Assembly (NCBI GenBank): GCA_032716605.1
Contig: CM064539.1
Coordinates: 700,661 to 764,660 of the forward strand
Direction: 5' to 3'
Source of the DNA: Paralithodes platypus
Lineage: Eukaryota > Arthropoda > Malacostraca > Decapoda > Lithodidae
DNA: 64,000 nucleotides
In this document: positions 48,741 to 58,929 of the stretch, piece by piece
Numbering within the stretch: position 1 is the first letter of the stretch
Layout of the letters: every line of letters starts with the position of its first letter
The notes under the pieces: generated by a model
The model's input: only the letters and a program-made list of their open reading frames with translations
Databases searched by the model: none
Told to the model about the DNA's origin: nothing
Translations under genes and position numbers: made by a program

Positions 48741-49837
48741 ATAAAGTTTAGTAAAATGTTCCAAGTTCTTCAGTTAACCAATTGAAAATAATCTGGTCTG
48801 TCGGGATCAGCACTTCAGTGGGCAGCGAGCTGAATTTGCAGTCTGCTAGAAGTCCCAAACACCATGGACAGTACCTTAGAAACAAACAAAAGTTTAGTAA
48901 AACAGTCTTTAAAACTGAATGCATAAATGCGGAATTCCGGTGCGAGTATCCTAGTTAGAGTCCTTGGATTGCCACCTGTATTTGTCTATTTCATTTAATT
49001 TTAGAATTAAAGTTAGGTGATAAAGTAAGAAATTTAAAGGCAATCACTAAAATCTAGTGAATATGGGGAGGAGTATTTAATGACAAATCAAACATCCATT
49101 GAACTTTCCAGAATACTAAACTTAGGTTTTTCAAATTAAGAAAAGTTTTAAGTAACAAAGCTTATTCAGTCTGAACATAATGTCACCAAACTGAATAATT
49201 TATGTCAAACCAGTACACCAAGCAATTATGTATCATTCTCACCATAACCAACCTTTACGATGCGGTAGAGACGAGCAGGTGCTAGTCCTTCTCTTGTGGT
49301 GTCGAAGTTTGAACGGATTTTTTTTTTTTTTTTTTTTACCCAAGGTGGGTCTAAGAGGGGAAGGAATGATTATAAATTTCCCAGTTGCATCCATATTTAT
49401 ACCCCTCCTGAACGGTAAATGAGGTTCCATACATTCTGGAAAACGAACGATTGCCAACGAAACCATTAATTTTTTTGACAAACTATGCAGGGGTCAAATC
49501 GAATCAATTAGGCGTCGAAACGGTGAGTGAGAGTCAGAAAACGGGAAATATTGTAATTTAATTAAGTTATCGTTACCAAAGCCTAATTCAGATTGTGCAT
49601 ATTTAACCCGCTTAGAATTCTAGGACTTATTACTTTATATTTTCTGGCAACTATTTGAAGATTTTATTCAGATAAGGAAGGGTATACTGTATGGAAGTTA
49701 GAGGGTTGATTGGGCCAGTTTTTACCCTCGTAACTCCCGCAGATTCTTTCTAAACTGTATAAAATAGTTTAATGAAAACCAGAATAGACTGGTAAAATGA
49801 GTCCTGATCATGAAGAGGTAAAAACATCGACTTAATG
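48741..49837. other. Intergenic sequence with a SINE trace
   Basis: At 48930-48990 GAATTCCGGTGCGAGTATCC followed by GTCCTTGGATTGCCACCTGT matches the SINE at 52450-52560. A T20-type run lies at 49318-49337. Otherwise nothing recognised. Confidence 0.4.
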
Positions 49838-50197
49838 CTTGTTTTTTTGTCTATATACCGGTAATTATCTATTTATATCTTATTGAGTGTCCTCGCTAGA
49901 CCTCCATAAAACACATCCCCTAGACCCCTTTTCAAGATAAATGTGTAATTTTTCGATAGAAAAGTCCCGGCCAAAGGCCGATTACTTCATAAATTACAGG
50001 CTCGCTATCTCTCGCCAGAAAACAATCGACACCTAAAGGACACGAAAGGTATTAATATTGACAACGAAATTAAGCAAAAGATCTCAAAATCGCCTAACTA
50101 ATGGAAAGAAAATCTTAAAATCTCAAAACTAATATGTTCAACATGAGGGAGACGGGGGTCCAGAAAAACCAAGCACTACCCCCTAAAATTAATAGAC
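49838..50197. mobile_element. M1-related MITE copy
   Basis: CTCGCTAGACCTCCATAAAA, TTTTTCGATAGAAAAGTCCC, AGGCTCGCTATCTCTCGCCA and ATGAGGGAGACGGGGGTCCA match other M1-like copies. Contains TACCGGTA at about 49857. Left TTAA near 49831 and right TTAA near 50197 are plausible flanks. Confidence 0.6.
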
Positions 50198-51466
50198 TTG
50201 GTTTCGAACAGATTGTGAAGAGCCTCTTGTGGGTTCGAATGACCAAACTATCTGTTTAAATCTCTAACGGACGCTAGTTTATACTTTTTTTTTCTTCTGT
50301 ATTCCAACTACTCTCTACACAATGTTGTACAGCTGCTAACAAACTTTCATAAACTCTTCTAGTTTATGGAAATATATTAGTTTAGATTGATGTTCAGATG
50401 GAATCAAATATATGTTAATATATACATACACCTCGGATGGTAAAAAATACATAAATTAATAAATCAAATTAAATAAGGGGTCTGTGACTTAATGTGAGCA
50501 ATAATCTAAATGGATATCACATTTGCATAAAGATAATTGCAAGAACTGACGAAATTTGTTCAGTAGGTGTACAGTTGGTTACACGATTTCATATCCTCCA
50601 CGTATATCTATCTATATGCTCAGGCCCAATCCAATTGTTTTCCTATTTTTATGGTTATTTTCTATTTGATTCCATTTTATTTTATTTTTTTTATTTTTTC
50701 TTGGGGGTGGCCGACTCAAGACAGAGCAAGAACAGGCAAATCACAAAAACATAAAACAACGAACAAACAGATAAAAACACATCTGCACACACACACTAGG
50801 TAATAATCATATATCTAAATAAATAATTATAGTGTGATTGATAGGCAAGATACATTAAGCGTCAAACTAAGTAGACTTTCTGAATCCCCACACTAATGGA
50901 TAAACAAAATTGAATCTGAAATCGCAAAACAATTCTATAAATTACCACTATAAGCGAACTTAACTTGAGAACTCACCCTTACCGGTAGAAAGCCTATAGA
51001 AGATACTGACCAGCTGCTCCAAAAGTCTTCCTGAAGTAACCTCCTGCTTCACACAAATTAATCAGATGAACCGAAACTTTGAACACAAACATTTTCGAAA
51101 CCTTAAACAAAATCGGAAAAAACACTAATCTGTAGTTGCTTGTAGCCTACTTCACACAAATGAATCAGATGAAGCGAAACTTATGAACACTAAAACCTTT
51201 TCTAAACCTTTGATTTTGATTTAAACAGTGTATTGTCATAAAGTACTGTACATCACTATTACAATCATATCATAAACAAAAAAAATATATAGTATATCAT
51301 ACAAAAGTCCTATATACCCTATGACAACAGGGAACTGATGCCATCCGACAGATATGTCTCCTTGAAATGTGTTACACTAATACAAGTCAGTCATCAAAAC
51401 AGTAATATAAAAAGGTTATACTTCCGTGTAGAATAATAATCTGTTCACACTCAACAGTAGCCTACT
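50198..51466. other. Intergenic AT-rich sequence
   Basis: A direct repeat (CTTCACACAAATTAATCAGATGA-type) at about 51047 and 51150 includes AACCGAAACTTTGAACAC versus AAGCGAAACTTATGAACAC. No gene recognised. Confidence 0.4.
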
Positions 51467-51739
51467 TTAAAGATTATTTATTTCAATATTAATCAAATAT
51501 TCTTTAATCTTTCTTTTGGATATGTAGAAACTACAGTCTAAATTTATATTATCCATTATATTATTCCATATTAAAACTCCTTTGTGCCTAAATGTGTTTT
51601 TCAATATATTTGTTCTGTCAATTGGAATATGTAACTTTTGTCTCTGCCTGGTTAAATGCTGATGGATAGTATTATTTAATGTGAACATATGTTTACCCCG
51701 TACAATACCAGGGACGTCCTTTTCATCCTAGTCTGGCAA

Positions 51740-51965
51740 TTATTAGGCGGCTCGCTTGGTGTAGTGACTAGCGTCTCGGACTTCCACCCAGAAGGCCCGG
51801 GTTCGCGCCCACGCTCGGCGCATTAAAGATTTTTCACAAGCACTGAGTCGTTACCATCCCTCATGAGCAAAGGGATGGGGTAGTAGTACAGGACCCCAAT
51901 GGAAATACGCCTAATCGGCCTTATTGAGCTATCCTTAGCTAGCTTAGCATGCGCTAGCTTTAAGA
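51740..51965 (+). mobile_element. tRNA-derived SINE
   Basis: GGCTCGCTTGGTGTAGTGAC then TAGCGTCTCGGACTTC, a 7-base loop and GGCCCGGGTTCGCGCCC make a tRNA-like head with a B box (GGTTCGCGCCC). A unique body follows, including GGGATGGGGTAGTAGTACAG. Confidence 0.7.
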
Positions 51966-52062
51966 ACTATTGTTTCCACATAGCGATTTTGATAATTTAA
52001 TTTGACTTTATATTGTCCTTGTCCCAATTTTGGTTTGTTTAGTTTGCAAGTTTTACATTTTA
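51966..52062 (+). repeat. Interspersed repeat N, 3' part
   Basis: TGTTTCCACATAGCGATTTT to TTTGCAAGTTTTACATTTTA is almost identical to 26165-26262. Confidence 0.85.
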
Positions 52063-52449
52063 AATTATTATTATTATTATTTGATACAGCTTAGGAAGGA
52101 CCTCAGGCAATAATATGGCTTCAAACTATCTCAACCAACCCTTTTAACTACCACAGATCCTTCCTAAGCTGCATAATGTCGTCTAAACATAGCTAGAATA
52201 TAATGTAACACACGTCGCTGATACTCAAAGAGTTAAAGAAGCTTGGAGTAAGATCTTTCATAATTTTAAACATAAGTTTAGCTACTACAAAAACATAAAC
52301 ATCTTTAAATGGTAATAACTTTAATGATTTAAATATTGGGGCAGTATGTTCTCTATAGTGGGCTGATTTAATTATGTTTACTGTTCTTTTCTGTAGAGTT
52401 ATGATGGGTTTGATATTACACTCACTTGCAAACTATCTTGATAGCGTAA

Positions 52450-52560
52450 TTTATAAGTGAGCGGAATTTCGGTGTGAGTATCCTAGGTTCGAGTCCTTGG
52501 AGTGCCACCTGTATTTGTTGATTTCATTAATTGAGTTTAGAAGTGAAGTGGGTTGGTGGA
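52450..52560 (+). mobile_element. tRNA-like SINE fragment
   Basis: GCGGAATTTCGGTGTGAGTA, TCCTAGGTTCGAGTCCTTGG (perfect B box GGTTCGAGTCC) and AGTGCCACCTGTATTTGTTG. Relatives at 48930, 54040-54170 (minus) and 58205. Confidence 0.7.
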
Positions 52561-52815
52561 AAAAAATAATAATTGCCCCAAACTTCTACCCCATAAGTAA
52601 TATAGTAAAATAATTATACATAGTTATTACATGCGTGAACTGAGGCATGGGAACCGCGCTTTAGTTAGGAGTGTTAAAAGTGCCCTTTCATTCCTAAACA
52701 TCCTTCTCAAGCTACGTAAAATCGTTTAATAATTATTAACCAGAATATAATGAAGACACTTAATGTCATCGAATGCTGAAAGAGTTAAAAGGATAGAGGT
52801 TTGTATTCGCGAGTA

Positions 52816-52839
52816 AAAAAAAAAAAAAAAAAAAAAAAA
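52816..52839. repeat. Poly(A) run
   Basis: About 24 consecutive A bases. Confidence 0.95.
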
Positions 52840-52947
52840 TTAATCAGTTCAGTATACGATAACGCGCTTTCTTTCCCTACACGATCGATCGATGGCACGT
52901 TTTCTAAGCGTTTTATTTCGCTACATGGAATTTCTATGTATGGTTAA

Positions 52948-53150
52948 CCCCTTCTATACCGACCACGTATTTGTAAGTGAATTCCAGCTACATTTAGATA
53001 ATTACATGAAGCTTAGGTGGTAGATAAAAGGAGTAATTGAGATAGTTTGTAGCATTTCAAATTGGTAAACGTCCTTCCTAAGCTGAATAAAATTGTCTAA
53101 ATGTGACTGAAATCAAATGAAAAAGACGTCACCAGTATATATAGAAGGGG
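52948..53150. mobile_element. M3 TTAA hairpin MITE
   Basis: TTAA at 52944-52947 and 53151-53154. The ends are CCCCTTCTATACCGACCACG and the complement of GTATATATAGAAGGGG. The arms ACATTTAGATAATTACATGA-AGCTTAGG and CCTAAGCTGAATAAAATTGT pair across the element. Confidence 0.85.
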
Positions 53151-53270
53151 TTAAGAAGATTCGATTCAATTTGAGATTTTTTAATTTATTTTCTAGAATT
53201 TTGTGTTTATGAAACGTATGAAACGGGTATTTGAAATATCCATAAATATGTGTACTCTTTGTCTGCTTAA

Positions 53271-53654
53271 GGGGCGGGGGGGGGGGTGACCTGTTTTTGT
53301 TCTGTCCTTTTCTATCTTTCTCTGGCTTGTATCCAGTTGGCCCCATTCAGCCTACTGTTTTAAGACGTTTATCCCCATCCAGGTGTCAATTTTGTACTGG
53401 TGAGCGGTAGCGAGCCAGCATATTTTTTTATTTTTGTTTGACAGCAGGCTAAATTTGTACATTTTTCGATAGAAAAATGTCTCCGGCGAAGCCGAATTTC
53501 TTCATATAATGCTGGCTCGCTATCGCTCGCCAGCAAGAAATCGACACCTAGATGGGCATAAACGTCTTAAAATAGTTAGCTGAATGGGGCCGAATGGATA
53601 CAAGCCAGAGAAAGAGAGAAAAGGACAGAACTAACAAAAAGCAGGTCATCCCCC
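53271..53654. mobile_element. M1 TTAA fold-back MITE (copy b)
   Basis: TTAA at 53267-53270 and 53655-53658, ends GGGGC/GGGG...CCCCC. The arms GGCTTGTATCCAGTTGGCCC and GGGGCCGAATGGATACAAGC, and GTGAGCGGTAGCGAGCCAGC and GCTGGCTCGCTATCGCTCGC, fold back. Collinear with 10943-11318. Confidence 0.88.
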
Positions 53655-53658
53655 TTAA

Positions 53659-53825
53659 GTTGGCTAGTGTTTTTTTTATTTTTTTGGTCTATTAATTCAT
53701 GTATTCATATATTTGTTTAATGTCCTCGCTAGACCTCCCTCAACATAGAAAAACACCCCCCTGGACCCCCCCCCCCCACTCATCAAGATAAATTTGTATA
53801 TTTTTCGGTAGAAAATGTTTTAGCT
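53659..53825. mobile_element. M1-related partial copy abutting the same TTAA
   Basis: GGTCTATTAATTCATGTATT, CTCGCTAGACCTCCCTCAAC and TTTTTCGGTAGAAAATGTTT match the left part of the 62438 and 38990 copies. It starts at the TTAA that ends copy b. Confidence 0.65.
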
Positions 53826-54039
53826 TGTAATTATGCTAAATAGTGATGTCTACGGTTTTAACTTTGAAGATAGTGACACAATTTGATAGTTTATTCTGGC
53901 TATCATTAGACGATTTTATGCAGTTTAAGAAGGATCTGTGGGAATTATATGGGTAAAGAATATGTTAATTAACCCTCTGACTTCCATATACCCTTACTAA
54001 TCTGAAGGAAATCTTCTAATAATTATTATGTACTCTCCA

Positions 54040-54170
54040 CCAACCAACTCTACTCCTAAAATCGATTAATGAAATTAACAGACACATGTGGCAGTCCGGG
54101 GATTCGAACCCAGGATGCTCACACCGAAAATCAACACACTATGCACTGCACCACGAAGACAGTTTATGAT
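54040..54170 (-). mobile_element. tRNA-derived SINE (minus)
   Basis: The reverse complement reads CTTCGTGGTGCAGTGCATAG (A-box area), TTTTCGGTGTGAGCATCC, then GGGTTCGAATCCCCGG (perfect B box) and ACTGCCACATGTGTCTGTTA. Confidence 0.78.
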
Positions 54171-54471
54171 AAAAGAATACTGGCTCAGCCGGAAAACAGA
54201 AAATAAATGCGTATTGGATCTTGAAAGAGTTAATTTTCTTATAGCCCGAAACTCGTAAGTAGTCTATTGATATAGTTTTAAACCCTTTCGATTCCTAGAG
54301 GGTCTTCCTAGGCTGGCCATAATAATTTACAAGTAGTATTAACCCTTTCACGCTCATATGACGTTAATGGTAGCCGTAATAAAATGAAGTACTGTATCAT
54401 AGCCTCAAATACTGAAAGCCGAATAAATATATAAATAGATAAATAAATCGTGGTCTCACTGAAGGTATTAA

Positions 54472-54658
54472 CCCTTTTAATTTAATTCTGGCTACTATTA
54501 GACGATTGTGTTCAGGTTAGGATAGACTTATAGTAATTATATAGCTTGGAACTAACTGAAATAACCCCTTCAACTATCACAGTTCCTTACAAAGCTGCAT
54601 AAAATCGTCTAAATAAAGCTAGACTTCAATTAAATAGACTTCATCGGTACTGAAAGGG
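54472..54658. mobile_element. M3 TTAA hairpin MITE (diverged)
   Basis: TTAA at 54468-54471 and 54659-54662. CTACTATTAGACGATTGTGT and AGCTGCATAAAATCGTCTAA are the fold-back arms. The right end CATCGGTACTGAAAGGG matches 4620-4640. Confidence 0.78.
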
Positions 54659-55200
54659 TTAAAGATTCGAGCACACTAATATAATACTGTAATGAAGCTT
54701 TATAAGTATCCGAACAAAATTGAACCGTAAAAACAAGTGAATCTTTAATAAGCCGGTCAAAACAACTTCAAATGATCGACCACTAGTGTTCGAACCGCGC
54801 GAAAAAAAAGGATGGCTCTCTCTCTCTCTCGACTTAAAAACGAACCAATGACGAACTCTGGCTGGCGGTCTAACAGTTAGTCTATACTGAATCTTCGTGG
54901 AGTGAGGAAGTACGTGGTCATCTATTGCTAAATGCTGAAATAATTACTTTTGGGCCTTGCAGTAGGCCTATTAATCGGATTTATTTATATATATATATTT
55001 TTTTAAGTTAACCTCATGACTTTCGCAATAAAACGACACTAATTGAATCGGTAAAATATAATAATTCTATTAGTAGATTTTGTTATACCTATTTATTGAA
55101 TAATCAAGATTTGGACACCGGTATTTAGTCGGAAGAGTAATACATAATTTTCAATGAAACTTGGATATACGTGCAATTAAATTGTTCTACAGTTATTTAA

Positions 55201-55390
55201 CCCCTTCTGTACCGGTAGTTTTAACTTTATTCTGACTATTAGACGATAATATTCAGTTAAAAAAGGCTTTAAGCAATTAGCAAGTTTCGAACTAGCTCAC
55301 TTTAACGCTTTGTACTACCTCAAACTCTTTAAACTGCAGTCTTCTAAATATATATAGAACAAAATATAGACGTCGCCGGTACAGAAGGGG
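55201..55390. mobile_element. M3 TTAA hairpin MITE
   Basis: TTAA at 55197-55200 and 55391-55394. The ends CCCCTTCTGTACCGGTAG and the complement of CGCCGGTACAGAAGGGG form almost perfect 17-bp inverted repeats. Confidence 0.87.
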
Positions 55391-55770
55391 TTAACTAAAT
55401 AATTATGAAGCTCTTGCGATCTTAAAATTGTGGATACGTAAGTTTAGTGCTGACTAACTTTAAATATTTGAATTCTAAAATAATAAGCTATAATATGGCT
55501 TTGAAATTCTAGTGTTAGATACTGAAATGGTTTTAAAAAGTGATTTTACAATTGGTGTAAAGCTCTTGGCATTAATGTCTTGGAAAGAAAGTGTAACCTG
55601 TTAGTAGACCTGTTGAAAAGTGAAGGTGTAAGTGAATTGAGGAAAGGCTATAGTCGCCGGATTTGTGTAGAAGATTGTTAATGCCTTTATTAAGTTAAGT
55701 GTTAAAATTATTGGCGATTGTCCTGCAAAAAGATGCAGACTACTTTAAATTCCGGAATTCTGCCAGTGAC

Positions 55771-55842
55771 ATGGTGCTCGAATATATCTGTCGGAAACAA
55801 GTGAGGTGGATGATGGATGACCCTACCCAGGCGTGGTTCGTG
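55771..55842 (+). CDS. Candidate first coding exon of an unidentified gene
   Basis: ATG at 55771 (context gtgacATGg) opens MVLEYICRKQVRWMMDDPTQ then AWFV, followed directly by a strong donor GTGAGT at 55843. The open frame extends upstream without a stop to about 55707 (KDADYFKFRNSASD precedes the Met), so the exon could instead be internal. The composition looks protein-like, unlike the surrounding AT-rich DNA. I do not recognise the protein, and no second exon was found before the window ends. Confidence 0.4.
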
Positions 55843-56761
55843 GTGAGTATTTTATCTGTACGGTTTTAAGCTTTTGTTTTAGAGTTGTATGTGAATAGTT
55901 TAGTTATGAACTTTAAAGTAACTTTAATTAGTTTAGTTGGTAAAGTCAATTTTGCGTAATATTTGTAAAGTACAATTTTGCGCTGCCCTTTGAACATAGT
56001 TTTTGTTTAGAGTTCAATATAGCTTGACTTAAGTTTGGTTTTTTTTAATTCTGTTATGAAGTTAGGCTTTGAAATGTAGTTTTGCTTTTAGTTACTCTTT
56101 GTTGTATATTTTATAAAAATTGGTTTTGATATAGACTAGTTTAGAATGAAATTTGATTTTGACTTTAATATAGCCTAGGCCTATCTGGTTTGGACTTTTT
56201 AAAGTTTTTGAGTAGATATAGCTGGTAATATAATGCCAGGACCCAACAATACGTAAATCAACCCTTAATCTTCTCCATATTCTTTATCTTTTTAATCAGA
56301 CTTATTTTGGAAAAAAATCCTATACCACTACTGTTAAAACTGGTTTCCATAAGTTAGGTATGCCAAAATCTCGGTTTCTTCACCTCCGCACAGTCACAGT
56401 AGTTACAGGCAGCCTACCTTTTCTCCTTCATACACATAGCAATAAAATTATGACTTGTAAAGTGTCCTATTTGTCTTGGATGGCGTAGTTGAGCATGACG
56501 TAAGAGAAGAAAGAACTTTCCTTATTTGCCTGATTTGGAAAATTCGTGTTTTCTAATTAAGTCTGTTCAGTTGAAAGTCGGGGAGTATTAATGCTTTTCC
56601 ATCGGCACTTCCCTAGGCAGTTATATTTTTTGTTATACAGTAGGCCTACTGTACTTTTGTCTTTGTGTCTTGCTCTTTTTCTGTATTCTGTCTTGGTTAA
56701 TCTTTCCTCTTTGTCTCTTGTTCTCCACATCTTTTATATATTTTAATTTACTCTATCTTTT
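55843..56761. other. AT-rich sequence after the candidate exon
   Basis: No further exon recognised. TACAGTAGGCCTACTGTA near 56637 is a palindromic stack of TACAGTA, TAGGCCTA and TACTGTA. Confidence 0.4.
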
Positions 56762-57240
56762 TCTTTGAAAAGTAGATTCCCAATTACTTTATTTTCTTCT
56801 TCATATGGTGGTTGTAGTTCTGGTTCAAATCTTTCTTGATAGGCTAGACACCACAGCAAGAAGTGCTTCAGGTCTTCTCTATCGTTGTTGCATATATCAC
56901 ACCTAGTTAATTCTATAAACCTATTTCTATCTTTTAAATTTAGATATTAATAAAATATTGATTGAGTGTTATCATAAATCATCTTCTCCCCTAATTTCAG
57001 TCTTGAAAGTTTTATATATTTCTAAACTACTCTTTTAATCTATTTCTCTCTTCCACCGATTTGTATCCCATGTTTTTAATTTATAATATCCTAAACTTTT
57101 GTCACATTTGTATTTTCAAGGTTTAAATTTTTAATATATTTCTTGATAGCTTGACCCCAAGTATCTTTCTCATTTGTTGGTTTCTCCTGTTATTTTTTTT
57201 AAGTCCGTTGCTATCCCAGTCCCAATGGATATTTTAAGTT
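56762..57240 (-). mobile_element. LINE C-terminal fragment with CCHC-like block
   Basis: The minus strand reads KDTWGQAIKKYIKNLNLE, then (frame-shifted) RNRFIELTRCDICNNDREDL, KHFLLWCLAYQERFEPELQP and PYEEENKVIGNLLF. C-x2-C...H...C is typical of the LINE C-terminus. Family not otherwise seen here. Confidence 0.7.
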
Positions 57241-57429
57241 TCCTTCCATTATCTCCCCTCTCAGTGTTACTTTTTGAGCATATCTAAGAGCTCTTAAAAT
57301 ATGGCTGTATAGTATGTATACTGAAATGCTGGGTGTGAAGGGAATTCATGGTCTCCTGAAATATCCCCAGGCTACCTTTAGGATCAACTTTTCCTGGTAC
57401 CTGGCGCGGGGTACGAACCTCTGAAGGGA

Positions 57430-57552
57430 ATTTAACCCCCCTAAAAACCCACAGGTTTTGAGATGCCTTGGGTGGGGTTCGAACCCTGGTTAGTGACCCA
57501 ACCATCACCACCAGGCCCGCGCGCTAACCCACTGTACTACCACGGACGTACT
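57430..57552 (-). mobile_element. tRNA-like SINE (minus)
   Basis: The reverse complement reads GTCCGTGGTAGTACAGTGGG, TTAGCGCGCGGGCCTGGTGG and CCAGGGTTCGAACCCC, a tRNA-like head with B box GGTTCGAACCC. Confidence 0.68.
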
Positions 57553-58829
57553 AAAAGTATAGCAACCTTAGTCCGATTTTTAAGAACCAGGTGATAGTCT
57601 CGTGGTGTTATCACGTGATGAGTTTATTGGACTTACCATCTACGACTATTTTACGCTATACCTGACGTCAACTCGGGTTAGTATTATTGTGGGTGCGGGA
57701 CATTTTCGAGGGCATTACATATACCTTATTTTCGATAATATTGAAGGACACTAGTGCGACGTTATGAGAAACCATTTATTAGGGAAAATCGGCACCAATA
57801 GATTCGCCATATTTTTCTCTATAGTCCGCATCGAGGATATTCGTTATCAAAAAATTGAAAAATACCCACTTCACGGACAAATACACCAAAAATCTAAGTC
57901 ACAGCGGGGGTGTGGGGGTGGCAGCCCCCACCTATAATACTAGGATAGGTTAGGTAAGGTTGTTAGGTTAGGCTAATGTCCTTTCAAAGGGGTATAGGTT
58001 AGTAAACTCTAGGATAGCCTATACCCGGTCAGAGGTAAGAAGAGTCTTGCAGTAGTCTCCTTGAATGCTACACCTATCTCCCCTCTCAGTGTTGCTTTTT
58101 GAGGGCATATCTAAGAGCTCTTAAAATATGGCTGTAGGCTATACCTTATTTTCTATTTTCTATAATTTATATCTTTAGTAAATTATGTGTTGATAGCATA
58201 ATGCAAATGCGCGGAATTTCGGTGTGAGTTCCTAGGCTAGTCCTTGGAGTGCCACATGTATTCGTTGATTTATTTGTGTTTAGAAGTAAAGTTGGTTTGT
58301 GAAAAAATATGAATACCCAATTAGCCTATTCAGTAATTACCGCTGCAAACTAAATTACTTTGTTAAATAAGGTTTGAGAGCAAATTATTTTAAATTATCC
58401 ACCGTATTTTGTTCATCCTGGAGAGAAAAAAAAATCTCTCCCCGTACTGTAGATTAGGGTATAATTATGACCTAATGAGACTGTCTGGGAACTATGGCGG
58501 CGGTAGAAAACTGACTTCAGGGAAACTTCATAATTAACACAATTTTAATGATCTGACCTTTACCGTAGCCTCATGGTTTAGAGCCCGCGCCACAAACTAT
58601 AGGCTAATAAGTGTAGGACTTAGGTGGTTGCATTTGATATCGGCTACACATCTTGGGCACATCGAACCTCTGGGCTCTAAGTAATCTCCAATGCTATTGG
58701 TTTTTTTAATGAAAGTGGAAGAATTTTCACGACCTAAATTAAGTTGTACCAGATACACCCCGCAAGCACCTCCAATGCGCACCACACAACAATCCTATAA
58801 ACCGGCAACCCTTGCAAGTTTAATCTGGT
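57553..58829. other. Unassigned sequence up to the assembly gap
   Basis: At 58205-58275 CGCGGAATTTCGGTGTGAGT and CCTTGGAGTGCCACATGTAT match the SINE at 52450. A direct repeat links 57255-57310 with 58078-58135 (CTCCCCTCTCAGTGTTRCTT, CTAAGAGCTCTTAAAATATG). No gene seen. Confidence 0.45.
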
Positions 58830-58929
58830 NNNNNNNNNNNNNNNNNNNNNNNNNNNNNNNNNNNNNNNNNNNNNNNNNNNNNNNNNNNNNNNNNNNNNNN
58901 NNNNNNNNNNNNNNNNNNNNNNNNNNNNN
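58830..58929. other. Assembly gap, 100 N
   Basis: Exactly 100 unknown bases, the usual placeholder for a scaffold join of unknown size. Order and distance across it are uncertain. Confidence 0.99.

Larger units (their letters stand above)
51467..52425 (-). mobile_element. LINE 3' end split by a SINE-containing insertion
   Basis: The minus strand at 52250-52425 reads PIITLQKRTVNIIKSAHYRE, APIFKSLKLLPFKDVYVFVV and AKLMFKIM. The continuation at 51467-51715 reads TRQRQKLHIPIDRTNILKNT then FRHKGVLIWNNIMDNINLDC. The gap between them (about 51716-52245) holds a tRNA-like SINE, repeat N and an M3-like stretch. Confidence 0.75.
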
